A stretch of 64,000 bases of DNA from Globisporangium splendens (lineage: Eukaryota; Oomycota; Peronosporomycetes; Pythiales; Pythiaceae): NCBI GenBank assembly GCA_006386115.1, contig VFIW01000003.1, forward strand, positions 496,001-560,000, written 5' to 3'. Position numbers and translations under genes: made by a program. Each line of letters begins with the position of its first letter. Position 1 is the first letter of the stretch. Below, in pieces: positions 36,767-48,400 of this stretch. The notes under the pieces were generated by a model, which searched no databases, had not been told where the DNA came from, and was given only the letters and a program-made list of their open reading frames with translations.

Positions 36767-38590
36767 AGCTGTCGATGGCGTGTCTGTTTGCAAAAGAATG
36801 GCAGTCAGTCTGTCGTAATCAATTATACGAAAATTCTCCTCATGATCCTTGCCGAGCGACGTCTTTGTTGGTGTCATACGTGAAGAAATCGCGTCTTCTT
36901 CACTTCTTCCAATGCGCAGACTAAACACAAAGTGACGCAAGGACATGCAAATGAATAGCGACTGCTTCCTTATTCATTGACGATGGGAGGGAGCATATCT
37001 AATTGGCGACCACTGCACGGTCTCAACAAGCAGCAATCGCATCCAATGGCACCAGCACATGGTCACTCAGCAGCAAGTTTCGCTTCAACGAGGTCTGTCC
37101 GGACAATAGCATATGCAGCACAAAGAACACAGCATCTTTTTGAGCAGAAACCTTTCCCTGCGCATGGCCAAACCCCCATATGATACAATGGGGATCTGGC
37201 GGATGAGTCTGCAATCGCTTGCATGCAGCGCCGTTGGCAACGACAACGAGGAGCTCAAATGAACGCGCCACATTGTTGCACACGCGCGTATGTTTTTGTT
37301 TTGTTTGTTTTGTTTGTTTTCAATGGCAGGGAGAGGATGCGGCAGTGTCAACGAATTCAGAAGGACGAGGGATGGAGAGTGACGAAAATGCAAACCCAAC
37401 TGCTGCTGCATGAGCCCAGAAACGAGGCCGGGAGGAGCTCCCCCACCCAGTCATGCAATCGGTCACTGTATGAGCAGGGGATACAGAGCACACCTTCTTT
37501 ACAGTTTGCAGATTGCAGCGATGCAGTGCAATTTGGAAGCGGATTACAAATACTTGTCTGTGTACAATTGTCAAGCCCAGTGCAACGATGACGAGTGTTT
37601 GCTGCTGACTGAGCAGTAGTATGAAGTGTGGGCGTTCGAGTCAGTCCAAGGTGGCTTAGTCGCAGTCATCCGGCGTCGAGTGCAGTTTTGCCGCCACAGG
37701 ATACAGCTGGGCTCGAAAATTTGCCGTCTGTGTTCTTTTTTTTCTAATGAGTTTGCTGGTGGGTTGTTTTTGCTGGTGCAACCAACATCGCTTCCCCTGA
37801 TTATTTCTTCCTGCTGTATTTTAACATCGACAGAGTTCCACATAGTGTGCAGTGCAGGCAGTGTGCACACTGTCACTGCATTTTATAATGATGCGCGCAA
37901 TTGATGTGTGAATTGAGGTCTTTGTACGGAGGTTTCCTCTGAGACGATGGCACTTTGTCTGACTGGGATGCGCAGGATTTGACGAGTCAACTGCAGTGGC
38001 ACCACGCGCTTTCTCGTGTGACGCACAAGTGGACGATTCACTGATTCGCCAGTCAGTTGACCCCCTTGCCTTTTGCCTGTTCGATCCGATATTTGACACA
38101 TCGATGCGCTTCTGCAGCGAACAACACACCACTGTTTATGCCAAAATGTTCCATGTGTTGAGGGAAGGTCAAAGCAACTAGATTTGGAGTTCCAGATGTC
38201 CACAATGACGACTTGCTTGCATGTATAAACTTTCAAAACTATTCATTAAACTAAAACACTCGACTGATATTGCACGAACATTAAAATCGCGTGCGTGTCA
38301 AATATAACAGCCATTACTATGGAAAACGCAGCCTCTATGCACGAAGACGGACCCAGTGTGCTGCCCCATCTGGCAGCGCGGATTGCACGTTCGTCCGCTT
38401 TCTGCGCCGCGCACATGTGCTGAGTGCGTCTGCTGTGCGCGTGTGTGTGGGTATCCACACTGGACGTCGACGCGCTGTTTGCGTGATACGTACACACACT
38501 CACACACCACTCGCTGTCGCGCCGTGCGTCGGCCCCACCGTGAGCCCCGCGCGCGCTTCTTCTGCCGCAATCCGCGCTCATTTCGCCATC
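36767..38590. other. Long intergenic region, no gene recognised
   Basis: About 1.8 kb between MOG1 and the third FBT gene. It has a (TTTTG)n-like simple repeat near 37289-37320 and many short open frames on both strands without recognisable family. It may contain decayed sequence. Confidence 0.4.
38576..38590 (+). promoter_or_regulatory. Oomycete initiator-like element directly before FBT copy 3
   Basis: GCTCATTTCGCCATC abuts the ATG at 38591 and fits the oomycete initiator pattern GCTCATTYYNC. If used, the 5' leader would be only about ten bases, short but known for oomycetes. Low certainty. Confidence 0.35.
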
Positions 38591-40315
38591 ATGTCGATCG
38601 AGAGCAGCCTCACGACGACGCCGGACCGCGACAGCATCACGATCCTGGGGCCGTCGGCGGCGACGCCCAACACCAACGATAAACCATACGGGAAGCTGCA
38701 GCGCTATGCGCTCGACGACATGTTCGAAGGCGGTGCGCTGCGCGACGGCGGCGCCGCGCGGCTCTTCTCCAAGGATTACATCGGGCTCGTGGCACAGTAC
38801 GCGGCCGTCGGACTCATCGACGGCATCCTGCCCAATGTGATCTACCCGTTCATGCAGAACTACCTGAACCTCGACGGCAAGCAGACCACGACGGCCGCGA
38901 CGCTCGTGCAGCTCGCGTGGTCCTTCAAGATCTTTTACGGCATGCTCTCGGACTGCTTCCCGATCTACGGCTACCGGCGGCGGCCGTACATGCTCATCGG
39001 CTGGACCGTGACGCTCGCGATGCTGCTCGTCATGGCGTCGACTCCCGTCGGCAAGCCCTACTTCACGGACCCGTCCATCCGCAACATCAAGCCCAAGGAC
39101 TACACGCCCGAGATGATCGCGACGATCAACTACAGCGCCGCCAACTCGGGCAGCAAGTACATCATCCCGATGATGCTCTGCGCGTTCGGGTACCTGCTCG
39201 CCGACGTGTGCGCCGACGGCATCGTCGTGGAGCTCGCGCAGCGCGAGCCGCTGGCCGTGCGCGGCACGACGCAGAGTACGATCTACACGACGCGGACCGT
39301 GTTCAACATCCTGTCGCTCGTGATCATCGCGTTCGGGTTCAACGGCCACGAGTACGGCGGCGACTTCTCCTTCTCGATCTCGTTCCCAATCCTCATGCTC
39401 ATCGTGCTCGTGGTCATGGTGCCGATCCTGCCGATCACGTGGTTCTGCATCCGCGAGGAGCAGGCACCGCGCGTCGACTTTGGCAGCTACATCCACGTGC
39501 TCTGGGAGGTGATCCAGACGCGCGCCGTGTACCAGGTCATCGCGTACACGTTCTTCTCGAACGTGTTTGCGCGCCTGACGTACGTGTCGCGCAACCCGAT
39601 CCAAGTGCACTGGGCCGACGTCACACCCTTGAACGAGAAGATCGGCGGTCTCGCGAACAACGCCGTGTTCGCCGGCGCAATCTGGTTCACGGGAAAATAC
39701 GGACTCCACTACGACTGGCGCAAAGTGCATCTATACACGATGATCACGTTCGTCGCGCTCGACTCGGTGTGCACGCTGCTGACGATCTGGGATGTGTACC
39801 GCGCGCAGTGGTTCTGGCTCGCGATGCCGGTCATCGAACAGTTCCCCGCAGGCATCAGCTTCATCGTGTCGTCCTTCGTCGTCGTCGAGCTCTCGCGCGA
39901 GGGCCATGAGGGTGCCATGTACGGTCTGCTCACGACCGTGAGCAACCTCACGACGCCGTTCGCCACGGCCATCACGCGCAACGTGGACTCGGTCTTCGAT
40001 CTGTCCACGGAGCGCATCCAGGACGACTCGCGCGAGGTGCGTCGCGACATCACGATCACCGTGCTCATCATGTACGCCGTGAACCTGCTCTCGCTGCTCT
40101 GGCTCGTGATCCTGCCGCGCCAGAAGGAGGAGACGCAGATGCTCAAGCGCCTCGGCGGCTCGAGCCGCTTCATGGGCATGTTCACGGTCTGCTATCTCAC
40201 GTTCGCGTTGCTCTGGTCCGTCGCGACCAACATCATGAGTATTTATCCGTCGACACTGTGCCTCAAGATCGTCGGCGGTCCGGGCTGCAACAAGAAACCA
40301 CCTGAGGCGCCATAA
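38591..40315 (+). CDS. Folate-biopterin transporter (FBT/BT1) family protein, copy 3
   Basis: Intronless, 574 residues, MSIESSLTTTPDRDSITIL start, TAA stop. It shares the whole helix layout and blocks with copies 1 and 2 (GLIDGILPNVIYPFMQNYL, FYGMLSDCFPIYGYRRRPY, GTTQSTIYTTRTVFNIL) but is clearly older: many substitutions, and a much more GC-rich third position. It lies 15 kb away on the opposite strand, so it was not part of the recent exchange between copies 1 and 2. The C-terminus ends NKKPPEAP, cytosolic by analogy. The long antisense frame over this gene is a by-product of its codon bias. Confidence 0.92.
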   Translation: MSIESSLTTTPDRDSITILGPSAATPNTNDKPYGKLQRYALDDMFEGGALRDGGAARLFSKDYIGLVAQYAAVGLIDGILPNVIYPFMQNYLNLDGKQTTTAATLVQLAWSFKIFYGMLSDCFPIYGYRRRPYMLIGWTVTLAMLLVMASTPVGKPYFTDPSIRNIKPKDYTPEMIATINYSAANSGSKYIIPMMLCAFGYLLADVCADGIVVELAQREPLAVRGTTQSTIYTTRTVFNILSLVIIAFGFNGHEYGGDFSFSISFPILMLIVLVVMVPILPITWFCIREEQAPRVDFGSYIHVLWEVIQTRAVYQVIAYTFFSNVFARLTYVSRNPIQVHWADVTPLNEKIGGLANNAVFAGAIWFTGKYGLHYDWRKVHLYTMITFVALDSVCTLLTIWDVYRAQWFWLAMPVIEQFPAGISFIVSSFVVVELSREGHEGAMYGLLTTVSNLTTPFATAITRNVDSVFDLSTERIQDDSREVRRDITITVLIMYAVNLLSLLWLVILPRQKEETQMLKRLGGSSRFMGMFTVCYLTFALLWSVATNIMSIYPSTLCLKIVGGPGCNKKPPEAP

Positions 40316-40673
40316 GCGCATGAGCAAAGCAGATTTTCATTAACAACGCAGTTCTTTGAAGAATGAACCGTTCCCAATATTGTCCCTCATGTATGCTTGT
40401 TGTGCCCATATTTGCTATTTATTCTGTAACACTGCCCTCTATGCAATTGTTGAGTACACAATTAGTTGTATTTTGAATGTATACCCTCAATATTTGCATG
40501 AATGAGGTTTTATTTTCCGTTGTGAGGTTGGACTTTCCACCTTCGCTACTCTATACCCTCAATATTTAACTTCGCCGAAAGTGGGTGTTTGACTATTAAG
40601 GTGGACCACGTCAAGTTCGCATCGCGCCTTTTCCACATTCTCAGCAAAAGCGACGAAGGCACAAGACGCGAAA
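40316..40673. other. Intergenic region with a 16-base direct repeat
   Basis: TATACCCTCAATATTT occurs at ~40480 and again at ~40552, 72 bases apart, the second copy about 105 bases before the bromodomain gene's ATG. Could be a duplicated promoter motif or an element footprint. No gene seen. Confidence 0.45.
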
Positions 40674-41388
40674 ATGGACCAAGCGGACGCTCCCGAGGAG
40701 CTCGCGATGGACGCGGCGCTGCACGCGCGCTGCGTGTACTTCCACGAGCGGCTGGCGGCGCACCCGCTGTCGTGGCCGTTCCTGGCGCCCGTGGACCCCG
40801 TGGCCATGAACCTGCCGACGTACCTCGACATCATCTCGTCGCCCATGGACCTGAGCACGATGTGGACCAAGCTCCAGGCGCACGAGTACGACTCACCCGA
40901 CGCGTACCGGCGCGACATGGTGCTCATGTTTGAAAACGCCATCGAGTTCAATAAGGACGACACGCACGAGGACTCGGTCGGGTACGAGTGCATAACAAAC
41001 GGGTTGCATGCGTCGCTCTTAACACGTTCTCTTTTTTTCATGTGTTATCGCAGGGAAATGGCCAAGAAACTGCTTGCGCTGAGCCTGGATGAATGGGAGA
41101 AGACGTTTTCCGAGGTGCGCATTCTCTGTGCATTTATGCAGCATGTGTGTGCATGTGGCTGAGGTGCTGATCGTATCCATTTTTTTCTCTACACAATGTA
41201 AATATTTGTAGGAGGCGACGACGGACTGGAAGCAAGTGACCGAGTCCCAACTGCAGGCGCAGGTGATCCAGCGCGCCAGAGACGCGCAGATGGTGCTGCG
41301 GTGGAAGAAGGAGTCGTTCGTCGCGCGCTTCAATCGCGACAAGCTCGAGCAACGGAATCTGCTCGCAGCCGCCCAGGAAGCCGCGTGA
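40674..41388 (+). CDS. Small single-bromodomain protein
   Basis: Exons 40674-40981, 41054-41114 and 41212-41388 give 182 codons (181 residues, TGA stop). The N-terminal ~120 residues form one bromodomain: WPFLAPVDPVAMNLPTYLDI (ZA loop), SPMDLSTMWTKLQAHEY, then MFENAIEFNKDDT, where the Asn of FNK is the acetyl-lysine-binding residue. The rest is a charged, helical tail (VIQRARDAQMVLRWKKE). Bromodomains read acetylated histone tails; with nothing else present, this is probably an adaptor subunit of a chromatin complex. The exon 1/2 join (phase 2, GTACGA donor) restores SVGEMAKKLL, a natural last helix. Confidence 0.85.
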
Positions 41389-42421
41389 GGCGTTCGTCGT
41401 ATATCTATTCTTTTTACCCATATCCAATACACACCTTCCATCGTTGGGTTTGAGGCAAAGCAGGGAGCGCAGCGGACGGTGATATATTCTTGTATGTGTA
41501 TGGTGCGGGTGAAATTAGTTGTGTAACAATCGTGATCCATCGTGACGTGGTGGAACAATCGTGTTGAGATTTCCATCATGACGTTAAATCCGCCTTAGGC
41601 TAGCTGTCGCGAAATGCGCTCTTGCCATGCGCACTGTCGTAACAGTCAAACTTGCTCATGTGCGTACACTTGTCATGTTAGTGTAGATACGTGGCGATGC
41701 GGCTTGGTTCAATAATGATGGCGATCCTTTGTGATGAAGTCGCAGGTTTCAGAATGCCCAGTGAGTGAATATCGTGTCATGTGATCACATTGCATTTTGA
41801 CTGCAGGTAACTGGAGGTCATGGTGAGAATTCCAAAACCGCCAAAGTCGTACCACATTTCCAGATTTGGATGTGTCCACACACGGCATGTGATTAAATCG
41901 ATTCAAGCGAAATTGGACACGTCAGATCGACTGCAAGAGACCAAAACGGAAACGACTTCGCTGAGAAGGGCCACCCGATCTGGTACTAGCCTTCCCGACG
42001 AAACCCGTTTCCGTTTCGGTCTCCGCAGTCAATCTGGTGTCTTCAATACGCTTTAATCGAATATGAAACTGTTGTCAGCCTCCGTTTCAGCAATTTGGAG
42101 TAACCGATCTGCTTTAATCGATTGCAAAACCGTTTCAGTCTCCGCAATCGGGCGTACCCAAGTCACTTGAATCGATTTAATCACCTTTAATCGCTTGCAT
42201 GGTGTGTGGACACGTCTGAATCCGGAAAAGCGTGGGTTTTGGACTCAAAAATAGTGAGTGTCGCTTCGAGCGATGGTCGTTTCCTTTTCTCTCTTTGCAT
42301 CAAATCTCTCCCCCTTCCGACCTTTCAGCTTCTGAAGCAGCCGGCGCTTCGCTCATTCGCGTTCGGTCGATGGTCCAAGCAGCTCGTAAAGCCTGGCATT
42401 CGAGGCTGCGCTTCCGTCCGA
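41389..42421. other. Intergenic region carrying a MITE-like element
   Basis: Apart from the inverted-repeat element at 41872-42213, listed separately, I see only unique AT-rich sequence and the 3' flank of the bromodomain gene. Confidence 0.4.
41872..42213. mobile_element. MITE-like element with terminal and nested inverted repeats
   Basis: The left end GTGTCCACACACGGCATG is answered, inverted, by CATGGTGTGTGGACAC at the right end (42198-42213). Next to the tips TGATTAAATCGATTCAAG (~41890) pairs with CTTGAATCGATTTAATCA (~42166-42183). Inside, GATCGACTGCAAGAGACC (~41926) pairs with GGTCTCCGCAGTCAATC (~42018-42034), and further CCGTTTC and CTTTAATCGA units repeat. The ~340-base length, strong internal symmetry and absence of coding capacity fit a non-autonomous, inverted-repeat transposon. 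I could not define a convincing target-site duplication. Confidence 0.6.
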
Positions 42422-45400
42422 ATGGAGTCTTCTCATGCGAGGCACAAGCCGCAGGTGCCGCCACGCGGTGGTGCCATTAAGAGCAAAGACAGAGACAAAG
42501 ACGACAAATCGACGCCTCCATCCGTCGCGGGTCACGCGATCTGCGAGCTCGCGGTCGACCAAGCGTTTGAGTTCGACGGCGGCTCAGACTTCGGCGTCCA
42601 ATCGTCCGCTGCCCGCGAGCCCCGTGCACGCTGGCGCAGGCGCCAGTCATGCGTCGTCGCTGCTTCATTTCCAGTCGCCTACGCACAAAGCGCCATCGGC
42701 TTCGGCAGCCACGGCTGCCCACAAGTTTGCGTTTACGAGTGCAGGCGAGTACACGTCCCCGAAGAAAATCCCCGTCTTCCCCGGCACGCAAAGCAGCCCC
42801 GAGAAAAAGAAAAGTGTCGCCGGGCATCGGAGTCCCCGCCACACCAAACAGCAAAATGCGTCAATCCCATCACCGCTAACGGGAGCAGCAGCGTCGCTAT
42901 TCCTCAGCCCGAACGATCGTAAGAGTGTGTCCGTCTCGAGTGTGACTGAGAAACCCAAGCGCGAAGCGTCTCCGCGAAAGTTTCTCTGCGAATCCCTCGC
43001 ATCGCAGGCACCACCAATGGGTGGCCACGACGACGACCATGATGACGACGACCATGGCAATCACGCACAGCATCCGTCCACGCCATCGCGACGCTCACAG
43101 ATGCACCACAATCAGCACCGCACGAGCGCCACAAACCAAGATCGGCAACCTCCAACTTTGTTCATGGCGCACCACGACCCGACGACGCAGACCAGCAACG
43201 TTGCGACTGCGGACACCGAAGCTGAAGCTGCTGCAGCCTCGGCGGCGTCGTTTTTGACGACAGGCGAAGACGCGATCGCATTTTTCGCGCGCAATGGCTC
43301 GGACAGCGAGGTCAAGTTCGTGCACCTGAACCGCGCACATACAGGCATTGCATTTCGTCCGTACGACCTCGTAGTCGTGACCCAAGACGACATCGTGAGC
43401 GAGCACTTTACCATGTCCTCGAGCGGTCTCGTGCACATGAATCCGGGGAATCCGTCCGAGTTCATCGCGCTCGCCGAGCGGATGCGTCAATCGACGCTGT
43501 TTAACGTGCTCACGTCCTTCCGGTTCTTCAAGTACTACCTCGTGAACAAGGCGTTCTCGCGCTGGGGAGCAAGCGTGCGCTTTAAATTGTACTGTCGGCA
43601 GCGCAAAAAGCCGCAGCAAAAGCTCTTCTTCGCGAAAACGAGCTTCTGCCAGCCGCTGTTGCACGTGAAAAAAGTGATGAGCACCGAGGTTTTGAGCGTC
43701 GTGTTGCTCGATCTGCGCGCGCAAAAGACATACGAGAGCACGGCGTTTGTCGAGTACCAGGCGACAAAGCGCACCGATGCTGCCAAGCAGTTCGAAGCGT
43801 GCATTGAAAAACTGCAGGCGATCGTGCAAAAAGTGTTCGTCGACGTGAAAAACCTGACAAAGCTCGCGGCGTCGGACCCACAAGACGAGTTTCTCTCGAA
43901 CGAGACGAATGTGGCATTCAGTCTCACCCAGGGCGAGAAAACGAAATCAATCGTGGCCGTGAAGTCTGAGCAGCAGCAGCGCCGCAAACTGTTCAAGCGT
44001 GCAGCCGAGGAAGCCGGAATGATCGCCGACCTGATCCGTCTTATCGACTACGTCGCCGTCGAGAGTTTTGTGGTCCTGGCGAACCAGAGCTGCCGCGAAT
44101 TTCTCCAGGAACTCAACAAAGTCCCACGTAAGACCGGACTCTTTGAAACGACGATCTTTTTCGGCGAAGAGAGCACGATTTTTGCACCCACGAGTGAGCA
44201 GATCCAGCACATCGTCGTTGCGATGACGGACGACATCATCAACACTGTCAACTCAGTCTCGTGCGTACTCTACCTGCGTCCGTTTGCGCCTTACATTACG
44301 AACGCCGTCGCTGATGCGCCGCATGTCGGACTCACGATCAGTACGAGCGTCGACTTCCAGCAGATCCGCAAGGACTTCGAGGCGTCATTGGTGAAGATCA
44401 AACACGGCTGGGACCAGATGCAGTTCACGTGCATCAGCCACCGCGAACAGAAGGACGTGTTCATCCTCGGGAGCCTCGAGGACATCCTGATGCTGCTGGA
44501 GGACAACCAGGTGACGCTACAGACGATGATGGGGTCGCGCTTCATCATGGGCGTGAAGGACGAAGTCGATCGATGGAACAAGAAGTTCTCGCTGCTCTCG
44601 GACTCGCTGGACGAGTGGATCACCTCTCAGCGCAGTTGGACGTACCTGGAGACGATTTTCTGCGCCGAAGACATTCAAAAACAGCTGCCTGTCGAAGCGC
44701 AGAAGTTTACACCCATCGACAAAAACTGGAAGACCGTCATGCTGCACACGAACAGCGATCCGAGCGTGATCCAGTCCATCGAGTCCAGATCGGATCTCCT
44801 CGAGCAGTTCCGCATGTCGAACCAGATCCTCGAGGAGATCCAAAAGCCGCTCGAAGACTACCTCAAGACCAAGCGCATGGGGTTTCCGCGCTTTTACTTT
44901 CTGTCGAATGACGAATTGCTCGAGATCTTATCGCAGATACTGGACCCATGCGCCGTGCAACCACATCTCGGGAAATGCTTTGACGCGATGAAAAGCATCC
45001 GTTTTGTCGAGAACGACAGCGCCGTAGCGAGTTCTACAAAGCACCCGAACAACCTCGTGAACGCGATGATCAGCGGTGAGAGCGAGGTCGTCGAGTTCCC
45101 GTCGCTGGTAACGGCCGCGGGACCAGTCGAGACATGGCTCGTCGAAGTCGAGAAAGCCATGCGCGCGAGTCTGTACGAAGACGGCGTGAAGGCGCTGACG
45201 AACTACCCGATCGAGGACGCGATCGACCGCAAGTAGTGGCTCTTTGGGTACTCGGCGCAAGTCGTGATTCTCGTCGACCTAGTGTTTTGGACGCGCAATG
45301 TGACTGAAGCGATCGCGCAAGTCGAGAACGGGAACGACGCGAACGCGATCCGCGGCTTCCTGCAGTTCAGCTTGAAGCAAATCGCTCACGGATATCTGCT

Positions 45401-48400
45401 ATATGACGCTCACGGGAGCGCTCGACTTGCGACTCGGTGGTGCGCCTGCGGGTCCCGCTGGCACAGGCAAGACCGAGACCACGAAGGATCTCGCCAAGGC
45501 ACTCGCGGTCCAGTGCGTCGTGTTTAACTGCTCCGACGGCTTGGACTACAAGATCATGGGGCGGTTCTTCTCGGGACTCGCGCAGGCAGGCGCCTGGGTG
45601 TGCTTTGATGAGTTCAACCGCATCGACATCGAAGTGCTCTCGGTGATCGCGCAGCAAGTGCTGTGCATCCAGCAGGCGATCATCGCCGACGTCGACCGAT
45701 TCGAGTTCGAGGGCAAGATGATCCGCCTGAACACGGGCTTTGGCGTGTTCATCACGATGAACCCAGGCTACGCTGGCCGCACGGAGCTGCCCGACAACCT
45801 CAAGGCGCTCTTTCGTCCCGTGGCGATGATGTTGCTGGATTACCGCCTCATTGTCGAGATCGTGCTCTTCTCCGAGGGATTCGCGAACGCGCTCCCGCTT
45901 TCCCACAAGATGACGCAGTTGTACTCGCTCTCGAACGAGCAATTGTCGAAACAAGACCACTACGACTTTGGCATGCGCGCCGTGAAGTCCGTGCTTGTCG
46001 CGGTCGGCCAGTTAAAGCGCAAGGAGCCCGAGATGCACGAGGATCTGCTGTTGATCCGGAGCATCATCGCCGATTTGTTTCCTGGTGTCACCGTGCCGTT
46101 TGCCGACTACGGCTTGCTGCAGAAGACGATCGAGAAGCAACTGGAGCTGCTGCATCTACAGCAAGTACCATTGTTCATCACAAAGGCGATCCAGGTCCAC
46201 GAGACGCAGCTTGTGCGTCATGGTATGATGCTCGTAGGCGAAGCCGGAAGTGGGAAAAGCACCAACTGCTACGCACTCGCGCGCGCACTGACACAGCTCT
46301 TTGAGGACGGCGTCGTGGACCACGACGGGTTCTACAAAGTCGTGCAGCGTCTCATCCTGAACCCCAAGTCGATCTCGGCGGGCCAACTCTACGGAGAGTT
46401 CAACCTCCTCACGAACGAATGGACCGATGGGCTTGTGCCGAAACTCGTGCGCCAGTGCGTGCAGGACGCCGCCGAGTCCGACGCGTGCAACTGGGTCATC
46501 TTCGACGGCCCTGTCGACGCCGTCTGGATCGAGAACATGGACACCGTGCTCGACGACAACAAGACGCTTTGTCTCTCCAACAGCGAGCGCATCAAGCTCC
46601 CGCACACGCTGCACATGATGTTTGAGGTCCAGGACCTTCGCGTCGCGTCGCCGGCGACCGTGAGCCGCTGCGGCATGGTGTACATGGAGCAAGTGCACGT
46701 CGGCATGTGTTCGCTGGCGCGCACGTGGAAGGTGACGACGCTCGAGACGATCCTATCGTCGCCGGAACTCTGCAACATGGTGCTCAGGCTCATTGAGACC
46801 CACGTGCCGATCGCGATCGCGTTTGTGCGCGACCACTGCCGCGAGAGGATCACGAGCAACAACGCGAACCTCATGACCGCGTGCCTCAATTTGCTCGCGT
46901 CGTGCTTGGCAAATGGCGCTGCGCAGGCTGGCAGCAACGTGGCAGACCTCGCAGTGCTGCTGCGTGTGCACTTTGTGTTTGCCGTGACGTGGTCTATCAG
47001 CGCCAACATCGACGACGCGTCGCGACCCAAGTTTAACGACTTCTGCATTGGCCAGTTCCGCGCACTGATCGACGGCGACAGCGACGGCGGCAACTCCAGC
47101 AGCACGAGCGTCAAGACAGTGGACAACGTGTACGACGTCGTGATCGACGAGAGCACGGGTCAGTGGGTGTCCTGGGTCGAGAAGATGCCGCGGTTCACGT
47201 TCCAGCCGGGAGCGTCGTACTTCAGCATGGTCGTGCCGACCCAAGACACGACGCGGTTCCGGTATCTTCTCGAAAAGCTGCTGCTCGCAGATCACCACGT
47301 GCTCTACAGCGGCGAGACGGGTGTGGGCAAGTCCGTGATCATCCAGTCGTTCCTCGACGACATAGCCAAGACTGACTCGTGCATCTCAGCGACCATGAGT
47401 TACTCGGTGCAGACTAAGCCGCGAAATCTGTACGAACAGTTTGAGTTGCGGCTCGAGGAGAAGCGCAAGAACCTGCTCGGACCGCCAGCGGGTAAGCGGA
47501 TGCTGTTCTTTGTCGACGACCTCAACATGCCAGCGCTCGATATCTACGGTGCGCAGCCGCTGAACGAACTGCTGCGGCAGATCATCGACCAGGGCGGATT
47601 CTGCGACACGTCCAAGATGTTTTTCAAGAACATCAAGGACGTCGTATTCACGGCCGCGTGCGCGCCACCAGGAGGTGGTCGCAGCGAGGTCTCACCGAGA
47701 CTCTTGCGGCATTTCCACATGGTCTGGATCCCGAATCTGTCGAGCGAGGTCATGAAGCGTATCTTCTTGTCGATCCTCGGGGGTTTCCTCACGTTTGAGC
47801 TCCCGCTGCTGATCCAGATGGTGACGCCGATCGTGAACGCGTCAGTGCAGCTGTACCAGCGCGTGGAGCTCGAGATGCTCCCGACGCTGTCCAAGTCGCA
47901 CTACACATTCAACCTGCGTGACTTGTCCAAGGTGTTCCAGGGCATGCTCATGATCAAGAAGGACAGCGTCACGAACGAGGAAGGGTTGCTCAAGGTGTGG
48001 CTCCACGAGGAAGCGCGCGTGTTTCGCGATCGGCTTGTGGACGCCGACGACCGACGCTGGTTCAATAGCGCGTGCTCGGAACTACTGCAGGAGCACGTCA
48101 ATATCTCCTGGACGCCCGAGTCGTTTGAGAATCTGTTGTACGGCGATTACCTGACGCGCGAGAACCGATCGTATCGGCCCGTGGATGACCTCACGCGACT
48201 GCACACGCTGCTCATGGAGTACCTCGAGGAGTACAACATCACGTTCCCGAGCCAGATACATCTGGTGTTCTTCAACGACGCCGTGCACCACATCTCGCGG
48301 ATCTGTCGTGTGCTGCGGCAATGCGCTGCTCGTCGGTGTTGGTGGGTCGGGTCGACAGAGTCTGACGCGGCTGGCGGCGTTCATGGCCGAGTACAAGTGT

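Noticed and set aside
38246..39730. 494-codon open frame on the minus strand over FBT copy 3
   Set aside because: Arg/His/Asp/Val-rich shadow of a GC-biased gene; the plus-strand product is a clear BT1 transporter.
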